Assembly (NCBI GenBank): GCA_017531845.1
Contig: JAFXKI010000004.1
Location: forward strand, 93,504 to 157,503
From: Opitutales bacterium
GTDB lineage: Bacteria > Verrucomicrobiota > Verrucomicrobiia > Opitutales > UBA953
Direction: 5' to 3'
Length of the DNA stretch: 64,000 bases
Shown: in pieces, positions 18,713 to 26,952 of the stretch
How positions within the stretch are numbered: position 1 is the stretch's first letter
Layout of the letters: each line of letters starts with the position of its first letter
The notes under the pieces: model-generated
The model's database searches: none
What the model was told of the DNA's origin: nothing
What the model saw: the letters and a program-made list of their open reading frames with translations, nothing else
Position numbers and translations under genes: made by a program

Positions 18713-20677
18713 ATGACCACAGAAGAAATTGACGCTTTGATTTTGAAGAATCCTGAACTTTCGGCTACCCGCGGGCAGTTGGAAGCCATGAAGATCGGTG
18801 CGTATTGTATGCACCGCGCGTGGGGATTGGGGAAAATTACGGGCTATGATTCCGCGGCGGAACGCCTTATCGTTGATTTCCCTGAAGTCGGGAAGACCGG
18901 GCATCGCATGGACCCGGGCTTCTGTGTCGGAAAGCTTGAGATTTTGCCGGAAAATCACTTGCTCGTTCGTAAGCATACGGACGCGGCGACGATTGAAAAA
19001 CTCATCAAGAACGATCCCGTTCAATTGGTGAAGGAAATTTTGGCGGTGGCGCCGGATCATAAAATGACGGCGACGGAAATTGAACTCGTGCTTGGGCGTC
19101 TGCTCGGTCCCGCAAAAATGAAAAAATGGTGGGTGGCGACAAAAAAAGCTTTGCTGAAAGATCCTTCCGTCGGCGTTCCCGCGAAGAAGGAGGGCGATTT
19201 CGAGCTTCGGGACAAGGACGACGAAGTCAGCCCGGAACGCGAAATCCTCGAGGAATACTATCGCAACAAAAATCCGAAAAAGAAAATTCTTCTTGCGGAA
19301 AAACTTTTCCAATTCTCTTCGGTGAAAGCGACGGACGAGCTGCCGCAGTTGGATCCGGATATGCCGCAGCCGCTTCACCATTATAAGGCGAGCGATCCGG
19401 AAATCGTCGGCGATTTACATAAAATTTTCGAAGAGCTGACGGATGCGATTAAGGCCGCAAAACGCCTCACCAAGGCGGAATGCCTTTACGGTCTTTGGGT
19501 GCGCAATGACCTTTGCCGCTTCTTTAAGGAAGATGTTGACTCTCTTGAGCCGACGTCCAAGTCTGTCATCCTTTCCTGCTCTCAGGAAGAACTGAATGAA
19601 GTCGCGCGCCAGATTCCGCAAACGCCGGCGTGCCTGAAACGTTTGCTTGACCTTCTTTCCCGCGTTTACGCCGAAAACGGCGAATGGAAGAACGTTACTC
19701 TGAAGCTTCTTGAAGACAGCACGGGAAAATTCACGGGAGAATGCATTACGTTCCTCGTTGAGCGCGGCGAAGACAAGCTTCTTTCCCGCAAGCTTCAGGA
19801 ATGGCTCGACGGGCAAAACCTGCGTAGCCCGGTTCTGATTTGGATTATCAAAAACCGCAATTCACGCAAGTATCAGAAAATCGTTAAGCCGCTGATGACA
19901 CATCAGTTGCTTAACGCAATTCTTTACGCGATTGACCGCGAAGCCGTCATGTCCACTTCGAACCGCCGCATTCAGCTCGCGGAAGAGCTCAGCGACGATT
20001 ACGGGCTGATTCCGGATTTGCTGGAAGACGCGAACGAAGAAATCGCACGTGACTTGGCGCAGGCTCTCAACCTCAATCAGGGTTTTGAGCCGCTGATGAA
20101 AAAGTCGCTTCTCGCCCGCTTTATCAAAATTTATCCGCGCATCCTTTCGCTCATTTCCGGAAGTGCTGTCGAAGATTCGGAACCGGAAGTTTCCTCCGCG
20201 CTTCTTGTTTCGGAATGGTCGTTACTGGAACGCCGCAACGAACTCGAAGATCTCATCAAAGTGCAGATTCCGGCGAACAAGGAAGCCATCGCCGTGGCAA
20301 AGGAACATGGGGACCTCAAGGAAAACTCCGAATACAAAATGGCCCGTCAGGACCAGGAAACGCTTCTCGCCCGCAAGAGCTTGCTCGAATCCGAGCTCGA
20401 ACGCGCTCAGGTTACGGACTTTTCCGACACTCCGGCGGACAAAGTTGGCGTCGGCTCCATCGTCGAGCTCGTTCCCGCTTCGGGCGTTCCCGTCGTTTAC
20501 ACGATTCTCGGTGCGTGGGACAGCAATCCGGAAAAGAATATTCTTTCTTACAAAACGCCGCTTGCTCAGAAGCTTATCGGGAAAAAAATTGGCGATATTG
20601 TTGAAACTGTTGTTGACGGCAATAAAGAAACATGGTCTATTAAGAGCATGTCCCGCTGGTTTGACCAAGCGAGATAA
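18713..20677 (+). CDS. greA: Long GreA-type transcription elongation factor
   Basis: A 654-residue protein whose last ~150 residues are a GreA/GreB module: the acidic coiled-coil tip region VAKEHGDLKENSEYKMARQ and the C-terminal FKBP-like part ending VDGNKETWSIKSM. GreA rescues backtracked RNA polymerase by stimulating transcript cleavage. Ordinary GreA is about 158 residues. Chlamydial GreA is also a very long protein, so the ~490-residue N-terminal extension (mostly helical, unrecognised) looks like a PVC-superphylum trait. The start at 18713 (MTTEEIDALIL) is preferred over the upstream in-frame 18671. A rho-independent terminator follows 50 bp downstream. Confidence 0.88.
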   Translation: MTTEEIDALILKNPELSATRGQLEAMKIGAYCMHRAWGLGKITGYDSAAERLIVDFPEVGKTGHRMDPGFCVGKLEILPENHLLVRKHTDAATIEKLIKNDPVQLVKEILAVAPDHKMTATEIELVLGRLLGPAKMKKWWVATKKALLKDPSVGVPAKKEGDFELRDKDDEVSPEREILEEYYRNKNPKKKILLAEKLFQFSSVKATDELPQLDPDMPQPLHHYKASDPEIVGDLHKIFEELTDAIKAAKRLTKAECLYGLWVRNDLCRFFKEDVDSLEPTSKSVILSCSQEELNEVARQIPQTPACLKRLLDLLSRVYAENGEWKNVTLKLLEDSTGKFTGECITFLVERGEDKLLSRKLQEWLDGQNLRSPVLIWIIKNRNSRKYQKIVKPLMTHQLLNAILYAIDREAVMSTSNRRIQLAEELSDDYGLIPDLLEDANEEIARDLAQALNLNQGFEPLMKKSLLARFIKIYPRILSLISGSAVEDSEPEVSSALLVSEWSLLERRNELEDLIKVQIPANKEAIAVAKEHGDLKENSEYKMARQDQETLLARKSLLESELERAQVTDFSDTPADKVGVGSIVELVPASGVPVVYTILGAWDSNPEKNILSYKTPLAQKLIGKKIGDIVETVVDGNKETWSIKSMSRWFDQAR

Positions 20678-20726
20678 ATCCTTTCCAATCATAACAGAAG
20701 CTGTTGTAATTGGTTTTTCATGTGTT

Positions 20727-20763
20727 TTCCTCCGGTTCCCTTCAAAGGAACCGGAGGTTTTTG
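20727..20763 (+). terminator. Rho-independent terminator after greA
   Basis: CCTCCGGTTCC (20729-20739) pairs perfectly with GGAACCGGAGG (20747-20757) and is followed by TTTTTG. It does not use the GGGAACG word. Confidence 0.9.
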
Positions 20764-20823
20764 TTTAGTAAAATATGAATTTTCGCGTTTCGTCTTTACG
20801 GGAACGCCGTTATCTTCTTTTAC

Positions 20824-21375
20824 ATGCAAACGATAATTGAGGGGGCAGGGTGGTTTATTTGGCCTTTGGGCTTTTGCTCGATTTTGGCAATGGCGGTGAT
20901 TCTTGAGCGCATGCTGGCTTTGAGAGAGGCGCGCATTTTACCGAAAAAGGCTTTGGAGTTGATTCTTGCAGGGGATTTTGAGGCGGCGGCAAAGGCGTTC
21001 CCGAAGACGGCGGGCGGGCGCATTGTCGCCTACGCTTTGCGGGAAAATCCCGATTCTGCGGCGCTGACGGCGTTTGCTCGTCTCGAAGTTTCGCGCATGG
21101 AAAGAGGAATGTTTATTCCCGAATCCATTGTTTCCATCGCGCCGCTTATCGGGCTTTTCGGGACGGTTTACGGGCTCTATATTCTTTTTCCGGAAACGGG
21201 AGGAATGCCGGATCAGCAAATGCTGGTGCGCGGTGTCGGGCTTGCGCTGACGACGACAATGCTCGGGTTGCTGATCGCGATGCCCGTGCTTCTTGCAAAC
21301 AATTTTATCATGCGTCGCATCGAAGTGCTTTCCGCGCGTCTTGCGCTGGTGGTTGAGCGCCTGAATAGTAATTGA
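20824..21375 (+). CDS. MotA/TolQ/ExbB-family proton channel protein
   Basis: A 183-residue inner-membrane protein with three hydrophobic segments (about 8-30, 98-122, 138-160). The hallmark region SIAPLIGLFGTVYGLYILF, followed by GLALTTTMLGLLIAMPVLL, identifies the TolQ/ExbB proton channel family, which energises outer-membrane processes together with an ExbD/TolR partner. No ExbD/TolR gene is adjacent; hisI follows after 87 bp. A second member of the family lies at 55324 and a TolB homologue at 28222. Whether it serves Tol-Pal or a TonB-type system cannot be told. Confidence 0.88.
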   Translation: MQTIIEGAGWFIWPLGFCSILAMAVILERMLALREARILPKKALELILAGDFEAAAKAFPKTAGGRIVAYALRENPDSAALTAFARLEVSRMERGMFIPESIVSIAPLIGLFGTVYGLYILFPETGGMPDQQMLVRGVGLALTTTMLGLLIAMPVLLANNFIMRRIEVLSARLALVVERLNSN

Positions 21376-21462
21376 TAAACGGGGCGGATTGAGAAATAAT
21401 TCCGGATTCCGGGCAATCTGAATTTTACAAGTATTTTCGTTTTAAATCCTAATTTTTATACC

Positions 21463-21891
21463 ATGAGCAAAGAAATTGAAGAAGGTCTGACCTTTGATTT
21501 TGACTTCACGAAACTGCGCAAAGCCGTTGCGCAATGTCAATCCGATGTCGTTCCCGTCGTCGCGCAGGATGCGGATACGAAGGAAGTCCTGATTGTCGCC
21601 TACGCGAACGCGCTCGCGCTTGAAACGGCTCTCAAGGAAGGTATGGCAACCTTTTGGAGCACCTCGCGCAATGAACTTTGGGTTAAGGGAAAAACTTCCG
21701 GCGATTATTTGAAACTCGTCGAAGTCCGCGTAAATTGCGAACAAAATTCGCTCCTCTACCTGGTGCGTCCCGCAGGGAAAGGAGCCTGTCACACGAAAGG
21801 GCAGAACGGGCTTCCGCGCCGCGGATGCTATTACCGTTCTCTCGATTTGAACGACGGCAAAACTTTGCGTTTTGTCCCGGGAATGGAATAA
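21463..21891 (+). CDS. hisI: Phosphoribosyl-AMP cyclohydrolase
   Basis: The third enzyme of histidine biosynthesis, opening the adenine ring of phosphoribosyl-AMP. The 142-residue protein has the family signatures VLIVAYANALALETAL, ATFWSTSRNELWVKG and the metal-binding cysteine region (VRVNCEQNSLLYLV and GACHTKGQNG). It is a stand-alone HisI domain without fused HisE. Its leader is T-rich with a 7-bp rhythm (AATCCTAATTTTTAT). No other his gene is in the window, so the pathway is dispersed. Confidence 0.96.
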   Translation: MSKEIEEGLTFDFDFTKLRKAVAQCQSDVVPVVAQDADTKEVLIVAYANALALETALKEGMATFWSTSRNELWVKGKTSGDYLKLVEVRVNCEQNSLLYLVRPAGKGACHTKGQNGLPRRGCYYRSLDLNDGKTLRFVPGME

Positions 21892-21897
21892 TTTTTA

Positions 21898-21955
21898 GGG
21901 AATAGTTGATAACGGATAATTGATAATCAAATCTTCCGCTATCAATTTTCATTAA
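21898..21955. repeat. Heptad-periodic degenerate repeat before the UDG gene
   Basis: Seven-base units built on TTGATAA / GGATAAT, such as GGAATAG TTGATAA, are followed by a complementary half (ATCAATT). The pattern, direct heptads then inverted heptads, matches the better-preserved element at 23026-23107. Confidence 0.5.
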
Positions 21956-21967
21956 AAACGAAACCGA

Positions 21968-22993
21968 ATGCGCGCGGAACTGGAAGTTTTGCTCGGAAAT
22001 CTGAATGCTCTCAAGCGCGAGGGCGTAACGGATATTTTTGTTTCCGAGGAAGCTCTTTCCGCTCTGCGGGAACGCGTCGCGGCGGTCGCATCGGCAGTTC
22101 CCCCGGCAAGGACGCCCGTTGCCGAGCTCCCGCCGAAGACTGTCCCGCAACAAAAATTGCGCGTGAATGAGCCTGTCGCCCGCATTCCCGCGCCGGATGC
22201 CCGGTCTTCCGCTTCCGCGTTTCCGTCGTTTTCGTCGGAGAATTTTTATTCTACGAAAAAAACGCCCCCGCTTGCGTCGCCCAAAGCTCCGCCTCCGGCG
22301 AAAAAAGAGCCGACGTTCGATTTTTCCGTAAGCGAAGCGCGGGCGGCATCCGTTCCCGCGAACGGTTCCAATGCAGACCGGCTTGCCGCACTTCGTGAGC
22401 AAATGTTGGGCGATCCGATTTGTAATGAACATTTGCATGCGGGAAAACAGCTGGTTTTCGGGGAAGGCAATCCGGAGGCGGGTATTTTTTTCTGCGGAGA
22501 AGCTCCCGGCGCGGAAGAAGAAACGGAAGGGCGCCCGTTTGTCGGACCCGCCGGACAACTTTTGACCAAAATGATTGCCGCAACCGGGCTCTCCCGCGAG
22601 CAGGTCTACATCGGCAACATCATGAAATGGCGCCCGGAGCTCCCGACGCTTTACGGAAACCGCCCGCCGACGCCGGACGAAATGCGCTATTGCCTGCCGT
22701 ATTTGTCTAAACAGGTGGAAATTATCCGCCCGCGCGTTATCGTTGCGCTCGGTTTGACTGCGGTGAACGGGCTTCTCGGGTTTGACCCGGACCGCCGCAT
22801 CGGTGCAATGCGCGGGAAAAGTTTAGAATTTAAGGGCGTTCCCGTGGTAGCAACTTATCATCCCTCGTATCTTTTGCGGAACGATTCGATGAAATCAAAA
22901 CGCGCGGCGTGGGAAGATTTTTTGCGGATGATGGAAATCGCCGGACTGCCGATTACCGAACGGCAAAGAAATTTCTTCCTCCCGAAAAAGTAA
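21968..22993 (+). CDS. Uracil-DNA glycosylase superfamily protein (family 4-like)
   Basis: Residues about 135-335 of this 341-residue protein form a UDG domain: VFGEGNPEAGIFFCGEAPG with EGRPFVGPAGQLL (motif A), TPDEMRYCLPYL, and the C-terminal ATYHPSYLLR (motif B). It should remove uracil from DNA. The N-terminal third is a Pro/Ala-rich, probably disordered linker after one predicted helix. Family 4 enzymes normally bind a 4Fe-4S cluster through four cysteines (CxxC plus two). Here the KCRP cysteine is tryptophan (NIMKWRPE) and only one Cys is left in the N-terminal pair, so cluster binding is doubtful. The start at 21968 is the first ATG. Confidence 0.87.
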   Translation: MRAELEVLLGNLNALKREGVTDIFVSEEALSALRERVAAVASAVPPARTPVAELPPKTVPQQKLRVNEPVARIPAPDARSSASAFPSFSSENFYSTKKTPPLASPKAPPPAKKEPTFDFSVSEARAASVPANGSNADRLAALREQMLGDPICNEHLHAGKQLVFGEGNPEAGIFFCGEAPGAEEETEGRPFVGPAGQLLTKMIAATGLSREQVYIGNIMKWRPELPTLYGNRPPTPDEMRYCLPYLSKQVEIIRPRVIVALGLTAVNGLLGFDPDRRIGAMRGKSLEFKGVPVVATYHPSYLLRNDSMKSKRAAWEDFLRMMEIAGLPITERQRNFFLPKK

Positions 22994-23025
22994 AAAAACG
23001 TTCCCGCGCGGGAACGTTTTTTTTT
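22992..23025. terminator. Bidirectional terminator, perfect inverted GGGAACG pair
   Basis: An uninterrupted palindrome AAAAAACGTTCCCGC/GCGGGAACGTTTTTT with almost no loop, starting at the stop codon of the UDG gene. It is the cleanest example in the window of two copies of the iterated word placed back to back. Confidence 0.85.
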
Positions 23026-23107
23026 GTAACTGGTAACTGGGAGCTCGGAACTGGTAATTGGAAACTACCAGTTACTAACTCCCGGCTCCGAGTTACCGGT
23101 TACCAGC
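23026..23107. repeat. Heptanucleotide tandem repeat (STRR-like) with inverted halves
   Basis: From 23026 the sequence divides into 7-base units: GTAACTG, GTAACTG, GGAGCTC, GGAACTG, GTAATTG, GAAACTA. These are followed by complementary units CCAGTTA, CTAACTC, CCGGCTC, CGAGTTA, CCGGTTA, so the whole can fold into one hairpin. It fills the gap between the UDG terminator and the dnaK stop codon. It resembles the heptameric STRR elements known from cyanobacteria. Confidence 0.75.
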
Positions 23108-23114
23108 CACTATC

Positions 23115-25040
23115 TTACTTATCGTCGACGACTTCGAAGTCGGCATCGACGGCGCCGTTGCCGCCTTTCTTGGCGGATGAAGCGTCATTCTGCGGGGGCG
23201 GCGGAGGCGTTCCCGCTCCGGCTTGTTGTTGCTGCTGGGCGAATTGCTGAGCCGCCTGCATGATGCTTTCGATTTTGGAAACCTGTTCGTTAATCGCGTC
23301 GAGCGTGGAAGATTTGTCTTCGAGCACTTTCTTCGCGTCGGCGAGGAGCTTGTCCATTTCCGCTTTTTGTTCGGCGGGAACTTTGTCTCCGGCTTCCTTG
23401 ATTTGCTTTTCGATTTGGAAAACGTAGGCGTCGAGCTTGTTGCGTGCTTCGGCGGTTTCGCGAAGGACTTTGTCTTCCGCGGCGTGAAGTTCGGCTTCCT
23501 TGCGAAGTTTTTCAACTTCGTCCTTGCTCAAGCCGGACGATCCCGTGATGGAAATTTCCTGGCTCTTGCCGGTGCCTTTGTCGATGGCGGAAACGTGCAA
23601 AATGCCGTTCGCGTCGATGTCGAAGGTAACTTCGATTTGCGGCGTGCCGCGCGGTGCGGGATTGATTCCGTCGAGGCGGAAAAGACCGAGCTGCTTGTTG
23701 TCCTTCGCCATCGGGCGTTCGCCTTGGAGAACACGGATGTCGACGGCTGTCTGATTGTCCGCGTAGGTCGAGAAAATCTGGGATTTTTTCGTCGGAATCG
23801 TCGAGTTGCGTTCAATCATCGGCGTGGAAACGCCGCCGGCGGTTTCGATGGAAAGCGTGAGCGGCGTAACGTCGAGCAAAAGCACGTCGCGAACATCGCC
23901 CTTGAGCACGCCGCCCTGAATGGACGCTCCGATAGCGACGACTTCGTCCGGGTTCACGCCCTTGTGCGGTTCTTTTCCCGCGAGGCTGCGGGCGACTTCG
24001 ACGACTTTCGGCATACGCGTCATACCGCCGACGAGAACGAGCTCGTTAATTTCGCTCATGGAAAGCTCGGCGTCGCGCAAGCATTTTTCAAACGGAATGC
24101 GGGTGCGTTCGAGCAAGTCGTCGCAAAGCTGTTCGAGCTTGGCGCGCGTGAGCTGGACGTTCAAGTGCTTCGGTCCGGTTGCGTCCGCCGTGATGAAGGG
24201 CAGATTGATGTCGGTGGAATTGGTGGACGAAAGCGCGATTTTGGCTTTTTCCGCTTCTTCTTTCAGGCGTTGGAGCGCGATCGGGTCGTTGCGGAGGTCG
24301 ATTCCGTTTTCGGCTTTGAAGCCGTCAACGAGCCAGGAAATGATGCGTTCGTCGAAATTATCGCCGCCGAGTTGAGTGTCGCCGTTGGTGGCTTTGACTT
24401 CAAAAACGCCGTCGCCGATTTCGAGAATGGAAACGTCATACGTTCCGCCGCCGAGGTCGTAAACCGCGATTTTTTCGTCGGATTTTTTATCCAAACCGTA
24501 AGCGAGGGAAGCGGCGGTCGGTTCGTTGATGATGCGGAGCACTTCGAGCCCTGCGATCGTTCCCGCGTCCTTCGTGGCTTGGCGTTGAGCGTCGTTAAAA
24601 TACGCGGGAACGGTGATGACCGCCTGCGTGATTTTTTCGCCGAGATAGGCTTCGGCGTCAGCTTTCATTTTGGCGAGCACCATCGCGGAGATTTGTTCCG
24701 GCGCGAAGGTTTCCGTTTTGCCGTTCACTTCCGCCTGAATTGCGGCGTCGCCGTTTTTACCTTCAACGACGGTGAACGGGAACGATTTGATTTCTTCCTG
24801 AACTTCCGCAAATTTACGGCCGATCAGGCGTTTTGCCGAAAAGATCGTGTTTTTCGGGTTCGTAACGGCTTGGCGTTTTGCCGCCTGACCGACGAGGCGT
24901 TCGCCGTTTTTCGCAAACGCGACAACGGAAGGCGTCGTGCGCGCGCCTTCGCTGTTCGGGATGACGACGGGTTCGCCGCCTTCCATGACAGCCATGCAAG
25001 AATTGGTGGTACCAAGGTCGATTCCAAGAATTTTACTCAT
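23115..25040 (-). CDS. dnaK: Chaperone DnaK (Hsp70)
   Basis: A 641-residue Hsp70. The nucleotide-binding domain starts [15 protein letters not shown] and contains [33 protein letters not shown] and [14 protein letters not shown]. The substrate-binding domain has [17 protein letters not shown], and the C-terminus is the acidic [10 protein letters not shown] tail of bacterial DnaK. It is monocistronic here, with neither grpE nor dnaJ adjacent. No Shine-Dalgarno sequence precedes the ATG at 25040. A perfect sigma-54-type element ends 16 bp upstream, and no CIRCE operator is visible. A long reverse open frame over the gene is a codon-bias shadow. Confidence 0.98.
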   Translation of the reverse strand: MSKILGIDLGTTNSCMAVMEGGEPVVIPNSEGARTTPSVVAFAKNGERLVGQAAKRQAVTNPKNTIFSAKRLIGRKFAEVQEEIKSFPFTVVEGKNGDAAIQAEVNGKTETFAPEQISAMVLAKMKADAEAYLGEKITQAVITVPAYFNDAQRQATKDAGTIAGLEVLRIINEPTAASLAYGLDKKSDEKIAVYDLGGGTYDVSILEIGDGVFEVKATNGDTQLGGDNFDERIISWLVDGFKAENGIDLRNDPIALQRLKEEAEKAKIALSSTNSTDINLPFITADATGPKHLNVQLTRAKLEQLCDDLLERTRIPFEKCLRDAELSMSEINELVLVGGMTRMPKVVEVARSLAGKEPHKGVNPDEVVAIGASIQGGVLKGDVRDVLLLDVTPLTLSIETAGGVSTPMIERNSTIPTKKSQIFSTYADNQTAVDIRVLQGERPMAKDNKQLGLFRLDGINPAPRGTPQIEVTFDIDANGILHVSAIDKGTGKSQEISITGSSGLSKDEVEKLRKEAELHAAEDKVLRETAEARNKLDAYVFQIEKQIKEAGDKVPAEQKAEMDKLLADAKKVLEDKSSTLDAINEQVSKIESIMQAAQQFAQQQQQAGAGTPPPPPQNDASSAKKGGNGAVDADFEVVDDK

Positions 25041-25055
25041 AGTGCTTTCGTTTAA

Positions 25056-25072
25056 TGCAAAGCCCGTGCCAA
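25056..25072 (-). promoter_or_regulatory. Sigma-54-type -24/-12 promoter of dnaK
   Basis: The minus strand reads TTGGCACGGGCTTTGCA, a full match to YTGGCACG-N4-TTGCW. The GC of the -12 element is followed by 16 nt and then the dnaK ATG, implying a leader of about 5 nt. It shares its core with the htpG and groES upstream elements. Inferred from consensus. Confidence 0.72.
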
Positions 25073-25127
25073 GTTTTTAAAAAGATGAATTAAAAAATGT
25101 GACACGGCAAAGTTTGGTTGGGTTTTA

Positions 25128-25160
25128 ACCACGGATAAACACGGATTTTCACGGATGTTT
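25128..25160. repeat. CACGGAT 10-bp tandem repeat
   Basis: Three units, CACGGATAAA, CACGGATTTT and CACGGATG, lie in the 273-bp gap between dnaK and mtaB. Related arrays occur at 4990-5025 and 26731-26760. The rest of the gap (25161-25313) shows no gene. Confidence 0.65.
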
Positions 25161-25313
25161 TTCTTCGTGGCTTTGTGAGAGACTTTTCTAAAAAACGTTC
25201 CCGCCCCTCTTAAATACGGCTTTGTGTCCTTTTGCGTTTCCGTAAAACTCAAGAAAAAGTGTCTGCGAAAATTTATTTGTGCCACGACACATTTTTATTA
25301 GTTTTTCGCATGC

Positions 25314-26642
25314 ATGGAAAAATTTTCCGATATCCGCCCGCTGAAGCGCGCGAGTTTGTTTACGCTGGGTTGCCGTCTCAATCAATATGAGACGGAGGCT
25401 TTGCGCGATCGCCTCGAAGCGCGCGGCTACGAAATTGTGCCGTGGGGCGTTCCCGCAGATCTTGCAATCATCAATTCCTGCACGGTAACGCAGCTTGCCG
25501 AAGCGAAATGCCGTCAGATTATCCGCGGTTTTATCAAGGCGAATCCGCAGGCGTTTTGCGCCGTGGTCGGCTGCTACTCGCAAACGGGCGCGGAGGCGAT
25601 TGCAAAAATCGCGGGCGTGGATTTGATTGTCGGAAATAGAGACAAGCTCAATGTGCTCGATTTTATCGGAGACGGGGAAAAACGGGAACGCCCGGAAATT
25701 ATTTGCGGGAAAATGCCGACGGCGGAATTTTCGATTTCGGCTACCTGTGCTTCGCCGTTTACCAAGCGTGCGAATCTGAAAATTCAGGACGGCTGCAATT
25801 TCATGTGCAGTTACTGCATTATTCCGTTTGCGCGCGGCAGAGCGCGTTCCCGCAACCTTGCGGATTTGGTCGCGGAGGCGCAGAGCCTTGCCGCGCGCGG
25901 CGTGCGCGAAATCACGCTCACGGGCGTGAATATCGGCACTTACGATAATTCCGGGAAAGACATTCTCGGCGTGGTCGACGCGGTTGCCGGCGTTCCCGGA
26001 ATTGACCGCATTCGCATCGGCAGTATTGAGCCGAAAACGATTCCCGAGGGTATTTTTGACCGCATGAGCGATCCCGCGCACCCGCTCACGCCGTTTTTGC
26101 ATTTGCCGCTCCAAAGCGGTTGCGAACGCATTTTGCGCGATATGCGCCGCCATTACACGCTTGCGGAATATTTGGATTTTATTCGCGAAATCGATCGCCG
26201 CGTGCCGGATATTTGTATCGGGACGGACATTATGATCGGTTTCCCCGGAGAAACGGACGAAGAATTTGCCGAAACCTGCCGCAATTTCACGGAAAATCCG
26301 TTTGCCTACGCGCATGTTTTCACTTACTCGGAACGCGCGGGAACGCCCGCCGCGCGCCGCCCGGACCGCGTTCCCGTGCCTATTCGCCAACGCCGCTCCG
26401 TTGCCCTGCGCGAGCTTTCCGCCGCAAAGCACCGCGCTTTTATGCAGCGTTTTCTCGGGCGCGACGAAGAAATTCTTTTTGAAAATCCGCAGGGCGAAAT
26501 TTGGCCCGGGTACACGAAAAATTTCGTGCGCGTGAACGTTCCCGCGAGCGAATTTCCCGGGGAAAATCTTGCAAATACATTTCGCACGGTGCGCCTGGAT
26601 TCGATTTACGGCGATGCGGTTCTCGGCAAGAAACAAAAGTGA
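25314..26642 (+). CDS. mtaB: tRNA t6A37 methylthiotransferase MtaB-like
   Basis: A radical-SAM methylthiotransferase of 442 residues that adds a methylthio group to t6A37 of tRNAs. The N-terminal domain has the three cluster cysteines C20 (FTLGCRLNQYE), C56 (NSCTVT) and C87 (VVGCYSQ). The radical-SAM cluster motif is C161-x3-C165-x2-C168. Downstream are ITLTGVNIG, HLPLQSGCERIL and DIMIGFPGETDEEF. LGCRLNQYE is characteristic of MtaB rather than MiaB or RimO. The gene is single, running away from dnaK. Confidence 0.93.
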   Translation: MEKFSDIRPLKRASLFTLGCRLNQYETEALRDRLEARGYEIVPWGVPADLAIINSCTVTQLAEAKCRQIIRGFIKANPQAFCAVVGCYSQTGAEAIAKIAGVDLIVGNRDKLNVLDFIGDGEKRERPEIICGKMPTAEFSISATCASPFTKRANLKIQDGCNFMCSYCIIPFARGRARSRNLADLVAEAQSLAARGVREITLTGVNIGTYDNSGKDILGVVDAVAGVPGIDRIRIGSIEPKTIPEGIFDRMSDPAHPLTPFLHLPLQSGCERILRDMRRHYTLAEYLDFIREIDRRVPDICIGTDIMIGFPGETDEEFAETCRNFTENPFAYAHVFTYSERAGTPAARRPDRVPVPIRQRRSVALRELSAAKHRAFMQRFLGRDEEILFENPQGEIWPGYTKNFVRVNVPASEFPGENLANTFRTVRLDSIYGDAVLGKKQK

Positions 26643-26659
26643 ATCAAACTTCCGCGCTA

Positions 26660-26806
26660 CGTTTTTTAAGAACTTCGCGCTAAGCCGCCAAGCCGCGAAG
26701 TTTTGAAAAAAATAGGTAAAAAAGAAACCGCGAATAACCACGAATTATCACGAATGATTTTTTTATAAAAAAATTTTTGCGTCTTCGCGTCTTTGCGCGA
26801 AATTTT
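26660..26806. repeat. Composite intergenic repeat, second copy
   Basis: The 310-bp gap between mtaB and argJ holds AAGCCGCGAAGTTTT (about 26689-26704), then CGCGAATAAC CACGAATTAT CACGAATG (10-bp units, 26732-26757), then TTTTGCGTCTTCGCGTCTTT. These are the same modules as at 4984-5160 but in a different order. No gene is seen in the gap; the last part (26807-26952) carries two GGGAACG copies just before argJ. Confidence 0.62.
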
Positions 26807-26952
26807 GGAACCTTGTATTAGGGACGATTTTGCTTCGCGCGGGAACGTTATGCGGCGAAACTTTCTTTTTCTTCTCCGTGAGCGGTGAGCGTTTCCTCAA
26901 AAAAAACGTGGTGGATTTTCGCGGGAACGCGGTTCAGAATTTCGGGCTTATT

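Noticed and set aside
23223..25055. A 610-codon open frame on the plus strand opposite dnaK, and similar long reverse frames over the autotransporter, purF, purH and groEL genes
   Set aside because: They mirror real genes, have no recognisable domains and no ribosome sites. They follow from the GC-rich third-position bias of the true coding strand.
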